64,000 nt of DNA from assembly GCF_024499015.1 (NCBI RefSeq), contig NZ_CP098604.1, positions 2,666,001-2,730,000 of the forward strand, written 5' to 3'. The notes under the pieces are model-generated. The model was not told where the DNA came from and did no database searches. It was given only the letters and a program-made list of their open reading frames with translations. Made by a program: the position numbers and the translations under genes. The stretch is from Xanthomonas hortorum pv. pelargonii (lineage in GTDB: Bacteria; Pseudomonadota; Gammaproteobacteria; Xanthomonadales; Xanthomonadaceae). Every line of letters begins with the position of its first letter. The stretch's first letter is position 1. Positions 35,211 through 43,435 of this stretch are shown here, piece after piece.

Positions 35211-36193
35211 ACGCCGCCGCCCACGCCACCCAACGCGCCCACGCCGCGCTGACCGATCTGCAACCGCAACCGGACGACATCACCGCCGATGCGCTGGCGG
35301 GTTTGGCGCAGACGCCCAAGACGCTGCCGTCCAAGTATTTTTACGACGCGCGCGGTTCGCAGTTGTTCGAAGCCATCACCCAGCAGCCGGAGTATTACCT
35401 CACCAGCACCGAATTGCGTCTGCTGGAAGCCAGCATGCCGGCGATCGCGCAAGCGATCGGCCCTGAGGTGCATGTGGTCGAATACGGCAGCGGCAGTGGC
35501 CGCAAGACCGAGTTGCTGCTGCAGTGCCTGCGCGATGTGGTGGCCTATACCCCGTTGGAAATCTCGCGCAGCGCCTTGCTCGACAGCACCGCGCGGCTGG
35601 CCCAGCAATTTCCGCAGATCCAGATGCTGCCGGTGTGCACCGACTTCACCAAGCCATTGCTGTTGCCCGATGCGCAACGTCCGGCGCGTCGGCATCTGGT
35701 GTTCTTCCCCGGTTCCACGCTGGGCAATTTCACCGACGCCGCTGCCATCGAGTTGATGGATGCGATGCGCCAGACCATGGGCAGCGATGGCTGCGCGTTG
35801 ATCGGGATCGATCTCGACAAGGATGCCGCGCTGATCGAGGCCGCCTATAACGATGCAGCTGGTGTCACTGCCGAATTCACCTTGAATCTGCTGGCGCGGC
35901 TCAACCGCGAGATTGGCAGCGATTTCGATCTGGAGGGCTTCCGTCACCATGCGGTGTATGCACGCGAACGCGGCCGCATCGAGACGTTTCTGATCAGTCA
36001 ACGCGCCCAGCACGTGCACGTAGGCGGCAAGGACTTCAATTTTGCCGAAGGCGAAGCGATGCAGGTCGAATACAGCTACAAATACACCGACGCCCGTTTC
36101 GCCGAACTTGCCGCTGCCGCCGGATTAAAAGTCACGCACGGCTGGAACGATGCCAAGGACTGGTTTGGGCTGCGCTTGTTGCGCCCGCTGTAA
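35207..36193 (+). CDS. egtD: L-histidine N-alpha-methyltransferase EgtD
   Basis: A 328-residue SAM-dependent methyltransferase that trimethylates histidine to hercynine, the first step of ergothioneine synthesis. The TTG at 35207 is chosen because AAGGA lies six bases upstream and it overlaps the egtB stop. PKTLPSKYFYDARGSQLFE opens the family-specific N-terminus, VEYGSGSGRKTE is the SAM site, FFPGSTLGNF and the C-terminal QVEYSYKYT block are characteristic of EgtD. Overlap with egtB indicates co-transcription. Confidence 0.92.
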   Translation: MNAAAHATQRAHAALTDLQPQPDDITADALAGLAQTPKTLPSKYFYDARGSQLFEAITQQPEYYLTSTELRLLEASMPAIAQAIGPEVHVVEYGSGSGRKTELLLQCLRDVVAYTPLEISRSALLDSTARLAQQFPQIQMLPVCTDFTKPLLLPDAQRPARRHLVFFPGSTLGNFTDAAAIELMDAMRQTMGSDGCALIGIDLDKDAALIEAAYNDAAGVTAEFTLNLLARLNREIGSDFDLEGFRHHAVYARERGRIETFLISQRAQHVHVGGKDFNFAEGEAMQVEYSYKYTDARFAELAAAAGLKVTHGWNDAKDWFGLRLLRPL

Positions 36194-36250
36194 CCGGCTG
36201 CTTTTTAGAATGTTATCGGTGCTTGGCGACGTGGTGGTCGTGTCGGTGCC

Positions 36251-37528
36251 TCAAACTGATTGCAGCAGTTTGAGCGCACGCTGACATGCGGCGTGGATTG
36301 CGTCCACCAGCGTGTCCAGAATTGGATGCTCGACGCCTTCGTTTCGAAGTTGGATAGCAAGATCCTGCGCTTGGTCCGGCAGCTGATTGGCAGCCAGGCG
36401 CATCCAAGCGAGGCAAGCCGATGCCTCCAGGCGCATCTGCAGCGCAAGCTGTTGCCAATCGCTTGAACGGACATCCCACCAGCGATAGTGGCTGCCGATC
36501 TTCATCGCCAGCTTGATCTTGCGCTGTTGCAGATGCGGATAAGGCAGGGCGCTGGAGATGTCGTACAGCGGCGCCAGTCGCACTTGTCCCGCCTGGCCAA
36601 GCAACAACGAATAGTTCTTCGCATGCGCATCGGTGCCGCCGATCAGGTAATTGAAGACCAAGGCCTGAAACAGGCTTTCGACGTCTTGCCGCGCTTGCGA
36701 GGAGTGCATCCACAGCAGCTGCGCGATCTCGGTTGGTCCCGGGCCACCCTGGTTTTGATACTTGATCTGCGGCATCACTCCCAATGCCTGGCAGAAGTCT
36801 TCCTGATGGATGCGTAGCAGCGTGCCCTGGGTTGCGATGCGGTCATAGCGCTCGACACAGATGGCCGTCTCATCGCCAAACCTCAGCGCCTGGCCCGCTG
36901 CAGTCGACAGGCCGATCTTGCGCGCAAGGCGCAGGCAAAACAGTTCGTTCTCGACGAAGCCGTCGTATTCGCCGCTGGGTGGTTTGAGGATATGCGTGGT
37001 TGGAATGCGTCCGGCCGGGATGGCCCACTGCTTTCCGTCGTGCAGCAAGGCGATCTTGGCCTGCGCGCCGGCCAGGCTGAATTGACCGACGTCGTCGATC
37101 TGGCGTGCTGCACCGACATCCTGGCGCAGCCTGCGCAGGCGCATTTCCAACGCGCTCTCGGTGAGAGGCTCGATGCTGTCGTTGGCGCCGGACATGACGT
37201 CCTCAAGCCGGGCTGGAGTGACGAATTGCACCGCACCGGCACAGTCCTCGCCAACATGCGACAACAGCGCCAACGGGTTGCGCGGCGAGACCTGAAATCT
37301 GGATGCCCAGCGCTGCAAGGTGGTTTCATTGTCGGGTAGCAAGCCCCAGACCACCGCGTTGACCGCATCGGTTGGGTGATGCTCCCGGCTGAGCGGAAGG
37401 TTCAACGAAAGCGGTATCGCATTCGCCGACGCTCGCCAGGCAGGGTCGTAAGCAAATCGCGCACGGCCAGTAGCGTCGGCATCCAACTGGCCGACCACTT
37501 GGCTGCCCATCAGTGCAATCAGCTTCAC
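36251..37528 (-). CDS. hipA: HipA-family kinase toxin, second module
   Basis: A 425-residue HipA-type kinase of the classic branch. The ATP loop is FSLAGAQAKIAL (about residues 155-166), followed by THILKPP, then CVERYDR (hinge), the catalytic loop NYLIGGTDAHAKNYSLL (Asp and Asn) and the metal Asp in APLYDISS. The GTG start overlaps the antitoxin stop (GTGA at 37525-37528). It differs from the first HipA in this window in the catalytic loop and the N-terminal domain, so the two are not recent duplicates. It is convergent with egtD. Confidence 0.92.
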   Translation of the reverse strand: MKLIALMGSQVVGQLDADATGRARFAYDPAWRASANAIPLSLNLPLSREHHPTDAVNAVVWGLLPDNETTLQRWASRFQVSPRNPLALLSHVGEDCAGAVQFVTPARLEDVMSGANDSIEPLTESALEMRLRRLRQDVGAARQIDDVGQFSLAGAQAKIALLHDGKQWAIPAGRIPTTHILKPPSGEYDGFVENELFCLRLARKIGLSTAAGQALRFGDETAICVERYDRIATQGTLLRIHQEDFCQALGVMPQIKYQNQGGPGPTEIAQLLWMHSSQARQDVESLFQALVFNYLIGGTDAHAKNYSLLLGQAGQVRLAPLYDISSALPYPHLQQRKIKLAMKIGSHYRWWDVRSSDWQQLALQMRLEASACLAWMRLAANQLPDQAQDLAIQLRNEGVEHPILDTLVDAIHAACQRALKLLQSV

Positions 37529-38115
37529 TTGGTCTTCTTCTTGCTGATTGATCGCGCTTTTGGTGTGGCAGGTGTGGTCTTGCTACCGATGTCTGGTGCA
37601 CGAGCGTTTTGTGAATTCGCCGCATCAGTCTCTGCTGCATCTGCAGGCGGCTGCTGCGATTTGCGCGACACGGCATCGCGCGCTTGATGCACTTCCAGCT
37701 GCGCGGCGTGCGCGGCAGAACGAGTTACCAGGCCGGCGCTTTGCGAAGGTTCCAGGACATGGAATGCACTCGGCTTGCCCACGTTCTTCAACGCGTAAAG
37801 CGAACTGAGCGGACGCTGGGTGCGATTGCGTTCGACGATGTCATCCAGGTTGATCGATGGCATGGCTGCGTGATCGGGTGGAAGACGATGTCGAGCATCG
37901 GCGCCACCCGGGGCAAGCAGCAGCTCAAGGCCCAGCACCTGCAGCGCGCGCAGGATCAGTTGCAGCTCGGCGCGTGGCTTGCCTTTCTCGATATCGACGA
38001 TCCACCGCCGACTCGCGCCGATTTCATTGGCCAGGCGTGCCTGATCCCAGCCCCGGCTCTTGCGAGTGGCGCGGATAACATTGCCGATGTCGGCAGGGGT
38101 ACGCACAGTGTCCAT
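37525..38115 (-). CDS. hipB: HipB-like XRE antitoxin with long basic tail
   Basis: A 196-residue DNA-binding protein. The XRE domain is TPADIGNVIRATRKSRGWDQ to RWIVDIEKG (about residues 5-50), then a HipB-like dimer region LQVLGLELLLAP. The C-terminal half (about 80-196) is unusual: Ala/Pro-rich, ending in Ser-Ile-Ser-Lys-Lys-Lys-Thr-Lys, which makes it twice the length of the E. coli protein. The ATG at 38115 is preferred to the one at 38142, because the extra nine codons of the longer version lie inside an operator-like repeat. It is expected to repress its own promoter through the array at 38122-38268. Confidence 0.85.
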   Translation of the reverse strand: MDTVRTPADIGNVIRATRKSRGWDQARLANEIGASRRWIVDIEKGKPRAELQLILRALQVLGLELLLAPGGADARHRLPPDHAAMPSINLDDIVERNRTQRPLSSLYALKNVGKPSAFHVLEPSQSAGLVTRSAAHAAQLEVHQARDAVSRKSQQPPADAAETDAANSQNARAPDIGSKTTPATPKARSISKKKTK

Positions 38116-38121
38116 GGTCTG

Positions 38122-38142
38122 AATGTAAGCGATCGGCGACAT
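38122..38142 (-). promoter_or_regulatory. hipBA operator-like repeat O1
   Basis: Starts AATGTAAGCGATCGGC and ends GACAT. A pseudo-palindrome with TGT...CGATCG...ACA. It sits just upstream of the preferred hipB start, so it may cover the promoter or ribosome site. Confidence 0.7.
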
Positions 38143-38149
38143 GGATTCA

Positions 38150-38170
38150 ATGTCGCCGTTCGCTTACATT
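38150..38170 (-). promoter_or_regulatory. hipBA operator-like repeat O2
   Basis: Inverted copy of O1 with 20 of 21 bases identical (ATGTCGCCG, then T, then TCGCTTACATT). The gap between O1 and O2 is 7 bp, and the two form a large inverted repeat (38122-38170). Confidence 0.72.
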
Positions 38171-38228
38171 CGGCTTGGGATTTGCAACACCTTAAGCCCC
38201 TGGACCGCGCTGTGATGGCGAATGAGTT

Positions 38229-38268
38229 CGTTCGGTTACATATACGCGATGTAACCGTTCGGCGACAT
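38229..38268 (-). promoter_or_regulatory. hipBA distal operator-like repeats O3 and O4
   Basis: O3 (38248-38268) matches O1 at most positions (GATGTAACCGTTCGGCGACAT in two parts: GATGTAACCGTTC then GGCGACAT). A half copy O4, CGTTCGGTTACAT at 38229-38241, faces it as an inverted repeat (11 of 13 paired with 38249-38261). O3 reaches the stop codon of the oxidoreductase gene (38268-38270). Confidence 0.65.
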
Positions 38269-41200
38269 CAAGCCGCCTGCACCACATGCAGCGCCTTGGG
38301 ATTGCGCCACTGCACCAGCAGTGCGGCTTCGCGTGCCTTGGCCTCGTGTAGATGCGCGTGCTTGATATGACCATAGCCGCGGATGTGCTCGGGGATGCTG
38401 GCGATCTGTGCGGCCAGGCCGACGTTGTCGGCATCCAGGCGCTCCAGCAGCGTCTCCACCGTTGCAACGTAATCGGCGATCAGTTGGCGTTCGCCACGTC
38501 GCTCGGCGCTGTAGCCGAACACATCGAACGTGCCGCCACGCAGGAACTTCAACCGCGCCAGCAGCTTGAAGGCGTTGAACATCCACGGCCCGTATTCGCG
38601 CTTGATCAGGTTGCCGTGCGCGTCCTTCTTTGCCAGCAACGGCGGCGCCAGGTGGAAGCGCAGCGTGTAGTCGCCTTCGAATTGTTGCTGCAGCCGGCGC
38701 TGGAAGTCGCCGCGCGTGTACAGCCGCGCCACTTCGTATTCGTCCTTGTAGGCCATCAGCTTGAAGGCATAACGCGCGACCGCTTCGCTCAATGCGCTGC
38801 TGCCGGGCGCACGTTGCGCCTCGTGCGTGCGTACGCGTTCGACCAGAGCGCGATAGCGCTGCGCGTAGGCGGCATCCTGATAGTCGGTCAGAAAGCCGAC
38901 GCGGCGCGCGATGGCTTCATCCAGCGACTGCGCCAGCTGCTCATCGTCGAGCGGATGCGTCGGCGCATCGACATCACCATGCAGCGTGTTGCCCGTGCTT
39001 TGCGCCAACGCACGTGGCGCGCTCTGACCGCTGAGATCGTGGTCTTCCCAATTGCCGGGCGCACGCGCTTGTGGCGCATCGCCATGCGCGATGGCCGAGT
39101 CGCCCACGCTCGGCAAACCCGCAGCGCGCCGCACTGCCGGCAGATCGACCGCCGCCAATCGCCCCCACGCAAACGCCTGCTGATTCATCGCCACCGCCGC
39201 ACCATTGAGCTCGATCGCGCGCATCAGCGCCGCATGCGACAACGGCACCAGCCCGTGTTGCCAGGCATAGCCGAGCACGAACAGGTTGCTGGCGATCGCA
39301 TCGCCCAGCAGCGCGGTGGCCAGTTGCGTGGCATCCAGCAGTAACGGCTCCTGGCCGCCCAATGCGGTACGCACGCCGGCGATGATCTCGGCGGCGGGGA
39401 ATTGCAGGTCCGGCTGGGTGGTGAAGTTGCCCGGCATTGCCTCATAGGTGTTGAGCACCACCTGTGTGCGGCCATCGCGCACCTTGGACAGGGCCCAGTA
39501 ATCGTTGACCACCACCATGTCGCAGCCCAGCACCAGATCCGCTTCGCCGGCAGCGATGCGCACGGCGTGGATATCGGCCGGTCGGCGTGCGATGCGGATA
39601 TGCGTGGTCACCGCGCCGCCCTTCTGCGCCAGGCCGGTCTGATCCAGCACGGTGGCGCCTTTACCTTCCAGGTGCCCGGCCATGCCAAGCAACGCACCGA
39701 TGGTCACCACGCCGGTGCCGCCGACGCCGGTGATCAGAATGTTCCAGGGCTGTTCCAGCGTGGTGCGTTGTGGCGGCGCGGGCAGCGTGTCGAACAGCGC
39801 GGTGGCATCGCGTTGTTTGCCCTTGCGCGGCTTGCCGCCATGCACGGTGACAAAGCTCGGGCAAAAGCCCGAAACGCAGGAATAATCCTTGTTGCAATTG
39901 GATTGGTCGATCTGCCGCTTGCGTCCGAATTCGGTTTCCTTGGGCAGCACCGACACGCAGAAGCTCTTTTCGCCGCAATCGCCGCAACCTTCGCAGACCA
40001 GCGAATTGATCATGACGCGCTTGGGTGGGTCGACCAACTTTCCGCGCTTGCGCCGGCGGCGCTTTTCGGTGGCGCAGGTCTGATCGAAGATCAGGATCGA
40101 CACACCCTTGACCGTGCGCAACTGCTGCTGCACCGCATCCAGTTCGCCACGGTCATAAAAGGCGACATCGGCGGGAAACAGATCGCGGCGCCGCGTCCAT
40201 TTGCCGATGTCGTCGCTGACCACCGCAATGGCGTGGATGCCTTCGGCGCGCAGTTGATGGGCGATGTCGGGCACGGTGAGCGTGCCGTCCACCGGCTGAC
40301 CGCCGGTCATCGCCACCGCATCGTTGTAGAGGATCTTGTAGGTGATGTTGACGCCGGTGGCGACCGACTGGCGGATCGCCAATGAGCCGCTGTGGAAATA
40401 GGTGCCGTCGCCCAGGTTCTGGAACACGTGCGGCGTTTCGGTAAACGGTGCCTGCCCCGACCAGGTCACGCCTTCGCCGCCCATGTGGGTGAAGGTGTCG
40501 GTGGAGCGGTTCATCCAGGTCACCATGTAATGGCAACCGATGCCGCCCAACGCACGTGAGCCTTCCGGCACCGCCGTGGAGGTGTTGTGCGGGCAGCCGG
40601 AGCAGTAATGCGGCACGCGTGGGAACAACGCGCGTGGCAAGGCCATTTCGGCTTCCTTGCTGTCCATCCAGCGCAGCCGCTGTTCGATCGAGTCGGTCAT
40701 CGCGCTGGATGGAAGCGCAAATCGCTGGATACGCTTGCCGATCACCGCCGCAATCGTGGCCGGCGTCAGCTCGCCGGTGGAGGGCAAAATCCACGCGCCG
40801 TGCTCGTCGTATTTGCCGACGATGCTCGGCCGCGCACCGGCGCTGGCCGGCCAGTTGTAGAACAGTTCTTTCATCTGGCGCTCGATGAAGGCTTTCTTCT
40901 CCTCCACCACCAAGATGTCTTCGAGCCCCTGCGCAAACGCGCTGATGCCCACCGGCTCCAGCGGCCAGGTCATGCCGACCTTGTAGACGCGGATGCCGAT
41001 CTGCGCGCAGGCCTGCGCATCCAGGCCCAGGTATTCCAGCGCCTGCAGCACGTCCAGATAGCTCTTGCCGGTGGTCACGATACCCAAGCGTGCGTGCGGC
41101 GAATCCAGCACGATGCGGTCGATGCCGTTGGCGCGCGCAAATGCCTGCGCGGCGGCGATCGCGTAGCGGTGCAGACGCATTTCCTGATCCACCGGCGGGT

Positions 41201-42014
41201 CCGGCCAGCGGATGCTCAAGCCGCCTGGCGGCAACGCAAAGTCCTCTGGCAGCACGATCGTGCGTGCGAACGGATCCACATCCACCGACGCGGAAGACTC
41301 CACCGTCTCGGCAATGGTCTTGAAGCCGATCCAGCGCCCGGTATAGCGGCTCATCGCCCAACCGAGCAGGCCCATGTCCAGGATGTCCTGCACCCCGGCC
41401 GGGTTGAGGATCGGCATCATCGCGCTGACGAATTCTTCTTCCGAACCGTGCGGCAGGGTCGAGCTGCGGCAGGCATGGTCGTCGGCGGCCAGCGCCAGCA
41501 CGCCGCCATATGGCGAAGTTCCGGCGGCATTGCCGTGCTTGAACACGTCGCCGCTGCGGTCCACACCCGGGCCCTTGCCGTACCACATGCCGTACACGCC
41601 CTGCACCTTGGCACCGGGGAACAGATTGGTCTGCTGGGTGCCCCAGACCATGGTGGCGGCCAGGTCTTCGTTGAGGCCGGGGGTGAAGGTCACCCTGGCC
41701 GCATCCAGATGCTTGCGCGCGCGCCACAGCTCCAGATCGAAACCGCCCAGCGGGCTGCCGCGGTAGCCGCTGATGAAGCCGGCAGTCGCAAGGCCGGCGG
41801 CGTCATCGCGCAGGCGTTGCATCAACGGCAGCCGCACCAGCGCCTGCACGCCTGACAAGTAGATGCGGCCATCGGCGCGCGTGTACTTGTGCTCCAGCGT
41901 GTAATCCGCATCCACCTGGCCGAGCTCCGGCGTGTTGGCAGAGTCGGGGGAAGAGAGTGCAGCAGTACTGGTCGTGGCTTGCCCGGAAAGGGTGGCTGGA
42001 ACCCAGGGCTCCAA
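38268..42014 (-). CDS. Fused indolepyruvate ferredoxin oxidoreductase
   Basis: A 1248-residue thiamine-pyrophosphate enzyme that fuses the alpha and gamma-type parts of IorA/IorB. The N-terminal two thirds hold the TPP-binding domains (YCSGCPHNTSTAVPEG, GCHYMVTWMNRS, GEGVTWSGQ, and EGCGDCGEKSFCVSVLP, NKDYSCVSGFCPSF, which carry Cys for iron-sulfur clusters). The gamma part begins at about residue 765 (ILITGVGGTGVVTIGALLG). The substrate is expected to be indolepyruvate or another aryl/branched 2-keto acid, giving the acyl-CoA. It is long and apparently intact. Its stop lies inside the hipBA operator array. No ferredoxin gene is adjacent. Confidence 0.88.
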   Translation of the reverse strand: MEPWVPATLSGQATTSTAALSSPDSANTPELGQVDADYTLEHKYTRADGRIYLSGVQALVRLPLMQRLRDDAAGLATAGFISGYRGSPLGGFDLELWRARKHLDAARVTFTPGLNEDLAATMVWGTQQTNLFPGAKVQGVYGMWYGKGPGVDRSGDVFKHGNAAGTSPYGGVLALAADDHACRSSTLPHGSEEEFVSAMMPILNPAGVQDILDMGLLGWAMSRYTGRWIGFKTIAETVESSASVDVDPFARTIVLPEDFALPPGGLSIRWPDPPVDQEMRLHRYAIAAAQAFARANGIDRIVLDSPHARLGIVTTGKSYLDVLQALEYLGLDAQACAQIGIRVYKVGMTWPLEPVGISAFAQGLEDILVVEEKKAFIERQMKELFYNWPASAGARPSIVGKYDEHGAWILPSTGELTPATIAAVIGKRIQRFALPSSAMTDSIEQRLRWMDSKEAEMALPRALFPRVPHYCSGCPHNTSTAVPEGSRALGGIGCHYMVTWMNRSTDTFTHMGGEGVTWSGQAPFTETPHVFQNLGDGTYFHSGSLAIRQSVATGVNITYKILYNDAVAMTGGQPVDGTLTVPDIAHQLRAEGIHAIAVVSDDIGKWTRRRDLFPADVAFYDRGELDAVQQQLRTVKGVSILIFDQTCATEKRRRRKRGKLVDPPKRVMINSLVCEGCGDCGEKSFCVSVLPKETEFGRKRQIDQSNCNKDYSCVSGFCPSFVTVHGGKPRKGKQRDATALFDTLPAPPQRTTLEQPWNILITGVGGTGVVTIGALLGMAGHLEGKGATVLDQTGLAQKGGAVTTHIRIARRPADIHAVRIAAGEADLVLGCDMVVVNDYWALSKVRDGRTQVVLNTYEAMPGNFTTQPDLQFPAAEIIAGVRTALGGQEPLLLDATQLATALLGDAIASNLFVLGYAWQHGLVPLSHAALMRAIELNGAAVAMNQQAFAWGRLAAVDLPAVRRAAGLPSVGDSAIAHGDAPQARAPGNWEDHDLSGQSAPRALAQSTGNTLHGDVDAPTHPLDDEQLAQSLDEAIARRVGFLTDYQDAAYAQRYRALVERVRTHEAQRAPGSSALSEAVARYAFKLMAYKDEYEVARLYTRGDFQRRLQQQFEGDYTLRFHLAPPLLAKKDAHGNLIKREYGPWMFNAFKLLARLKFLRGGTFDVFGYSAERRGERQLIADYVATVETLLERLDADNVGLAAQIASIPEHIRGYGHIKHAHLHEAKAREAALLVQWRNPKALHVVQAA

Positions 42015-42138
42015 AACGGCCTAACAATTGTAACAGCCGCTATTCACATGCCTGGGACACCAGGTGTGCATCGCAGCGACACTGAGGTTAGGATGGGACA
42101 GGGTTGGGGTTTGTCGTGTGTCGCAAGGGGAAAAACCA

Positions 42139-42777
42139 GTGAGAACGAAGTTCGCATGGGCCATTGCGTTGGCCCTGCTCGGGAGTGTGTGGTCGTTGGC
42201 GCAAGCGCAGAGCCTGCCCCAGCCCAAGGAGTTCTATTTCGACGAAGACCGCGGCACCACGAAAGCCGTGGTCGCCGTGCAGGGGCAGGGCGATGCGGTG
42301 GTCGACCGTCTGGCCGCGATGGTGCAGCGTGACGCACGTGCCGCCGAACCGCGCGCGCAACTGGCCTCGCTGGCCTATGCCGGTGGGCGCACCCAGTTAG
42401 GCGACGAGCTTTACCAGGGGGCATTGGGCCTGGTTTCCAGTGGTAGCCAGCAATATCGCGCTATCACCTGGAACTACGGCTGGGATCTGTTGCGTGCCGA
42501 CAAGGCCGACAAGGCCTTGCAGCTGTGGGCCAACCTGGCCAACGGCCGCCCGGCCACGCCGCAATGGCTGCCCACGACCGTGGCGCTGGCGCTGTGGCGT
42601 GCCGGGCGCAAGCAGGAAGCGGTCGAGTGGTATGCCGCCGCCGTGCGCACCTGGCCTGAACGCTGGAGCAGCACCGCCAACTACGCCAGCCTGCTGCCGG
42701 ACTGGCGCGAAGCAGAGCGTGCCAGCCTGGCCGAGGTTTTCGCCGCCTGGCAGGCGAACCCGCCGGCGTTTCCGTGA
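42139..42777 (+). CDS. Exported TPR-like protein of unknown function
   Basis: A 212-residue protein. The GTG at 42139 follows AAGGGG with an 8-base gap and opens a signal peptide (KFAWAIALALLGSVWSLAQAQ). The rest is helical with two or three TPR-like repeats (for example WDLLRADKADKALQLWANLANG and ALWRAGRKQEAVEWYAAAVRTWP). Probably a periplasmic protein-protein scaffold. It is divergent from the oxidoreductase gene with about 125 bp between starts. Confidence 0.7.
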   Translation: MRTKFAWAIALALLGSVWSLAQAQSLPQPKEFYFDEDRGTTKAVVAVQGQGDAVVDRLAAMVQRDARAAEPRAQLASLAYAGGRTQLGDELYQGALGLVSSGSQQYRAITWNYGWDLLRADKADKALQLWANLANGRPATPQWLPTTVALALWRAGRKQEAVEWYAAAVRTWPERWSSTANYASLLPDWREAERASLAEVFAAWQANPPAFP

Positions 42778-43028
42778 GTCTTGGCACCGCGCTGCAGTTA
42801 ACCGCGGCAGCGCGATGCCCTGCATTAGCCGAATCTGTGCGATAGGCGGGCTTTTTCATCCAGCCACCGACCAACGCCTTGATGAGGCGAGGGCGCCGCA
42901 TATTCGACGTACCGGTTTTTCGGACGACCGAGCGAAACCGCCAGGATTTGAAACGCAGACCCGGTGACATGAGTCGAAGGTGGAGAGAGCAGTTGCAGAG
43001 CGGCGGATCTGTGGCTTGGTTGCAGGGC
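42778..43028. other. Intergenic stretch without gene
   Basis: Gap between the TPR gene and the compound repeat. No credible coding frame, RNA gene or hairpin is visible here; it ends in the shared flank that leads into the long-hairpin unit. Confidence 0.5.
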
Positions 43029-43130
43029 CCTTGCCCGCTCACCCTCGCGGGACACGCTGCAAGTACGTCCTTGTAGGCTCTTACGCGGCATCCATGCCGC
43101 GTAAGGTCCCGCGACGGTGAGCGGGCAAGG
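43029..43130. repeat. Long-hairpin interspersed repeat, unit 2 (copy B, inverted)
   Basis: Outer arms 43029-43053 and 43106-43130 and an inner perfect hairpin TTACGCGGCAT / ATGCCGCGTAA at 43081-43104. It is the reverse complement of the unit at 2162-2263, with a few changes. Confidence 0.85.
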
Positions 43131-43187
43131 ACCAGTCGAGTGGGCTGGTGTGCATGGTTTTAAAACAGCCCCGGCAAACTTTCTGGT

Positions 43188-43290
43188 GCGGTGTCCTCGC
43201 TGCTTGCGGGACCGTGTGGCGGCATGGATGCCGCCACCGAGCCCCCAGGGACGGGTTCACGGCGTGTCCCGCGAGCGGCGAGGACACCGC
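43188..43290. repeat. Long-hairpin interspersed repeat, unit 1 (copy B, inverted)
   Basis: Outer arms 43188-43212 and 43266-43290 pair at 23 of 25 positions. It is the reverse complement of the unit at 1920-2022, and comes after unit 2, so the whole compound repeat is inverted relative to copy A. The linker between units is about 57 bp here and about 139 bp in copy A. Confidence 0.85.
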
Positions 43291-43435
43291 GCACTCGACA
43301 CACTGGTTTCGGATAGGCAAACGATGGAAGTCTCGCTGCTTCGGGTTAGCGCGATGCCAAGCCAGCCCTCTGTCGATGCCTGTGCTGCGCGCTATGCGAT
43401 CCTGTGCATCGCTTTCCAACGGACACGATCACGCC

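Noticed and set aside
39402..40385. Plus-strand frame within the oxidoreductase gene
   Set aside because: It lies wholly inside a 1248-residue gene with clear motifs on the other strand.
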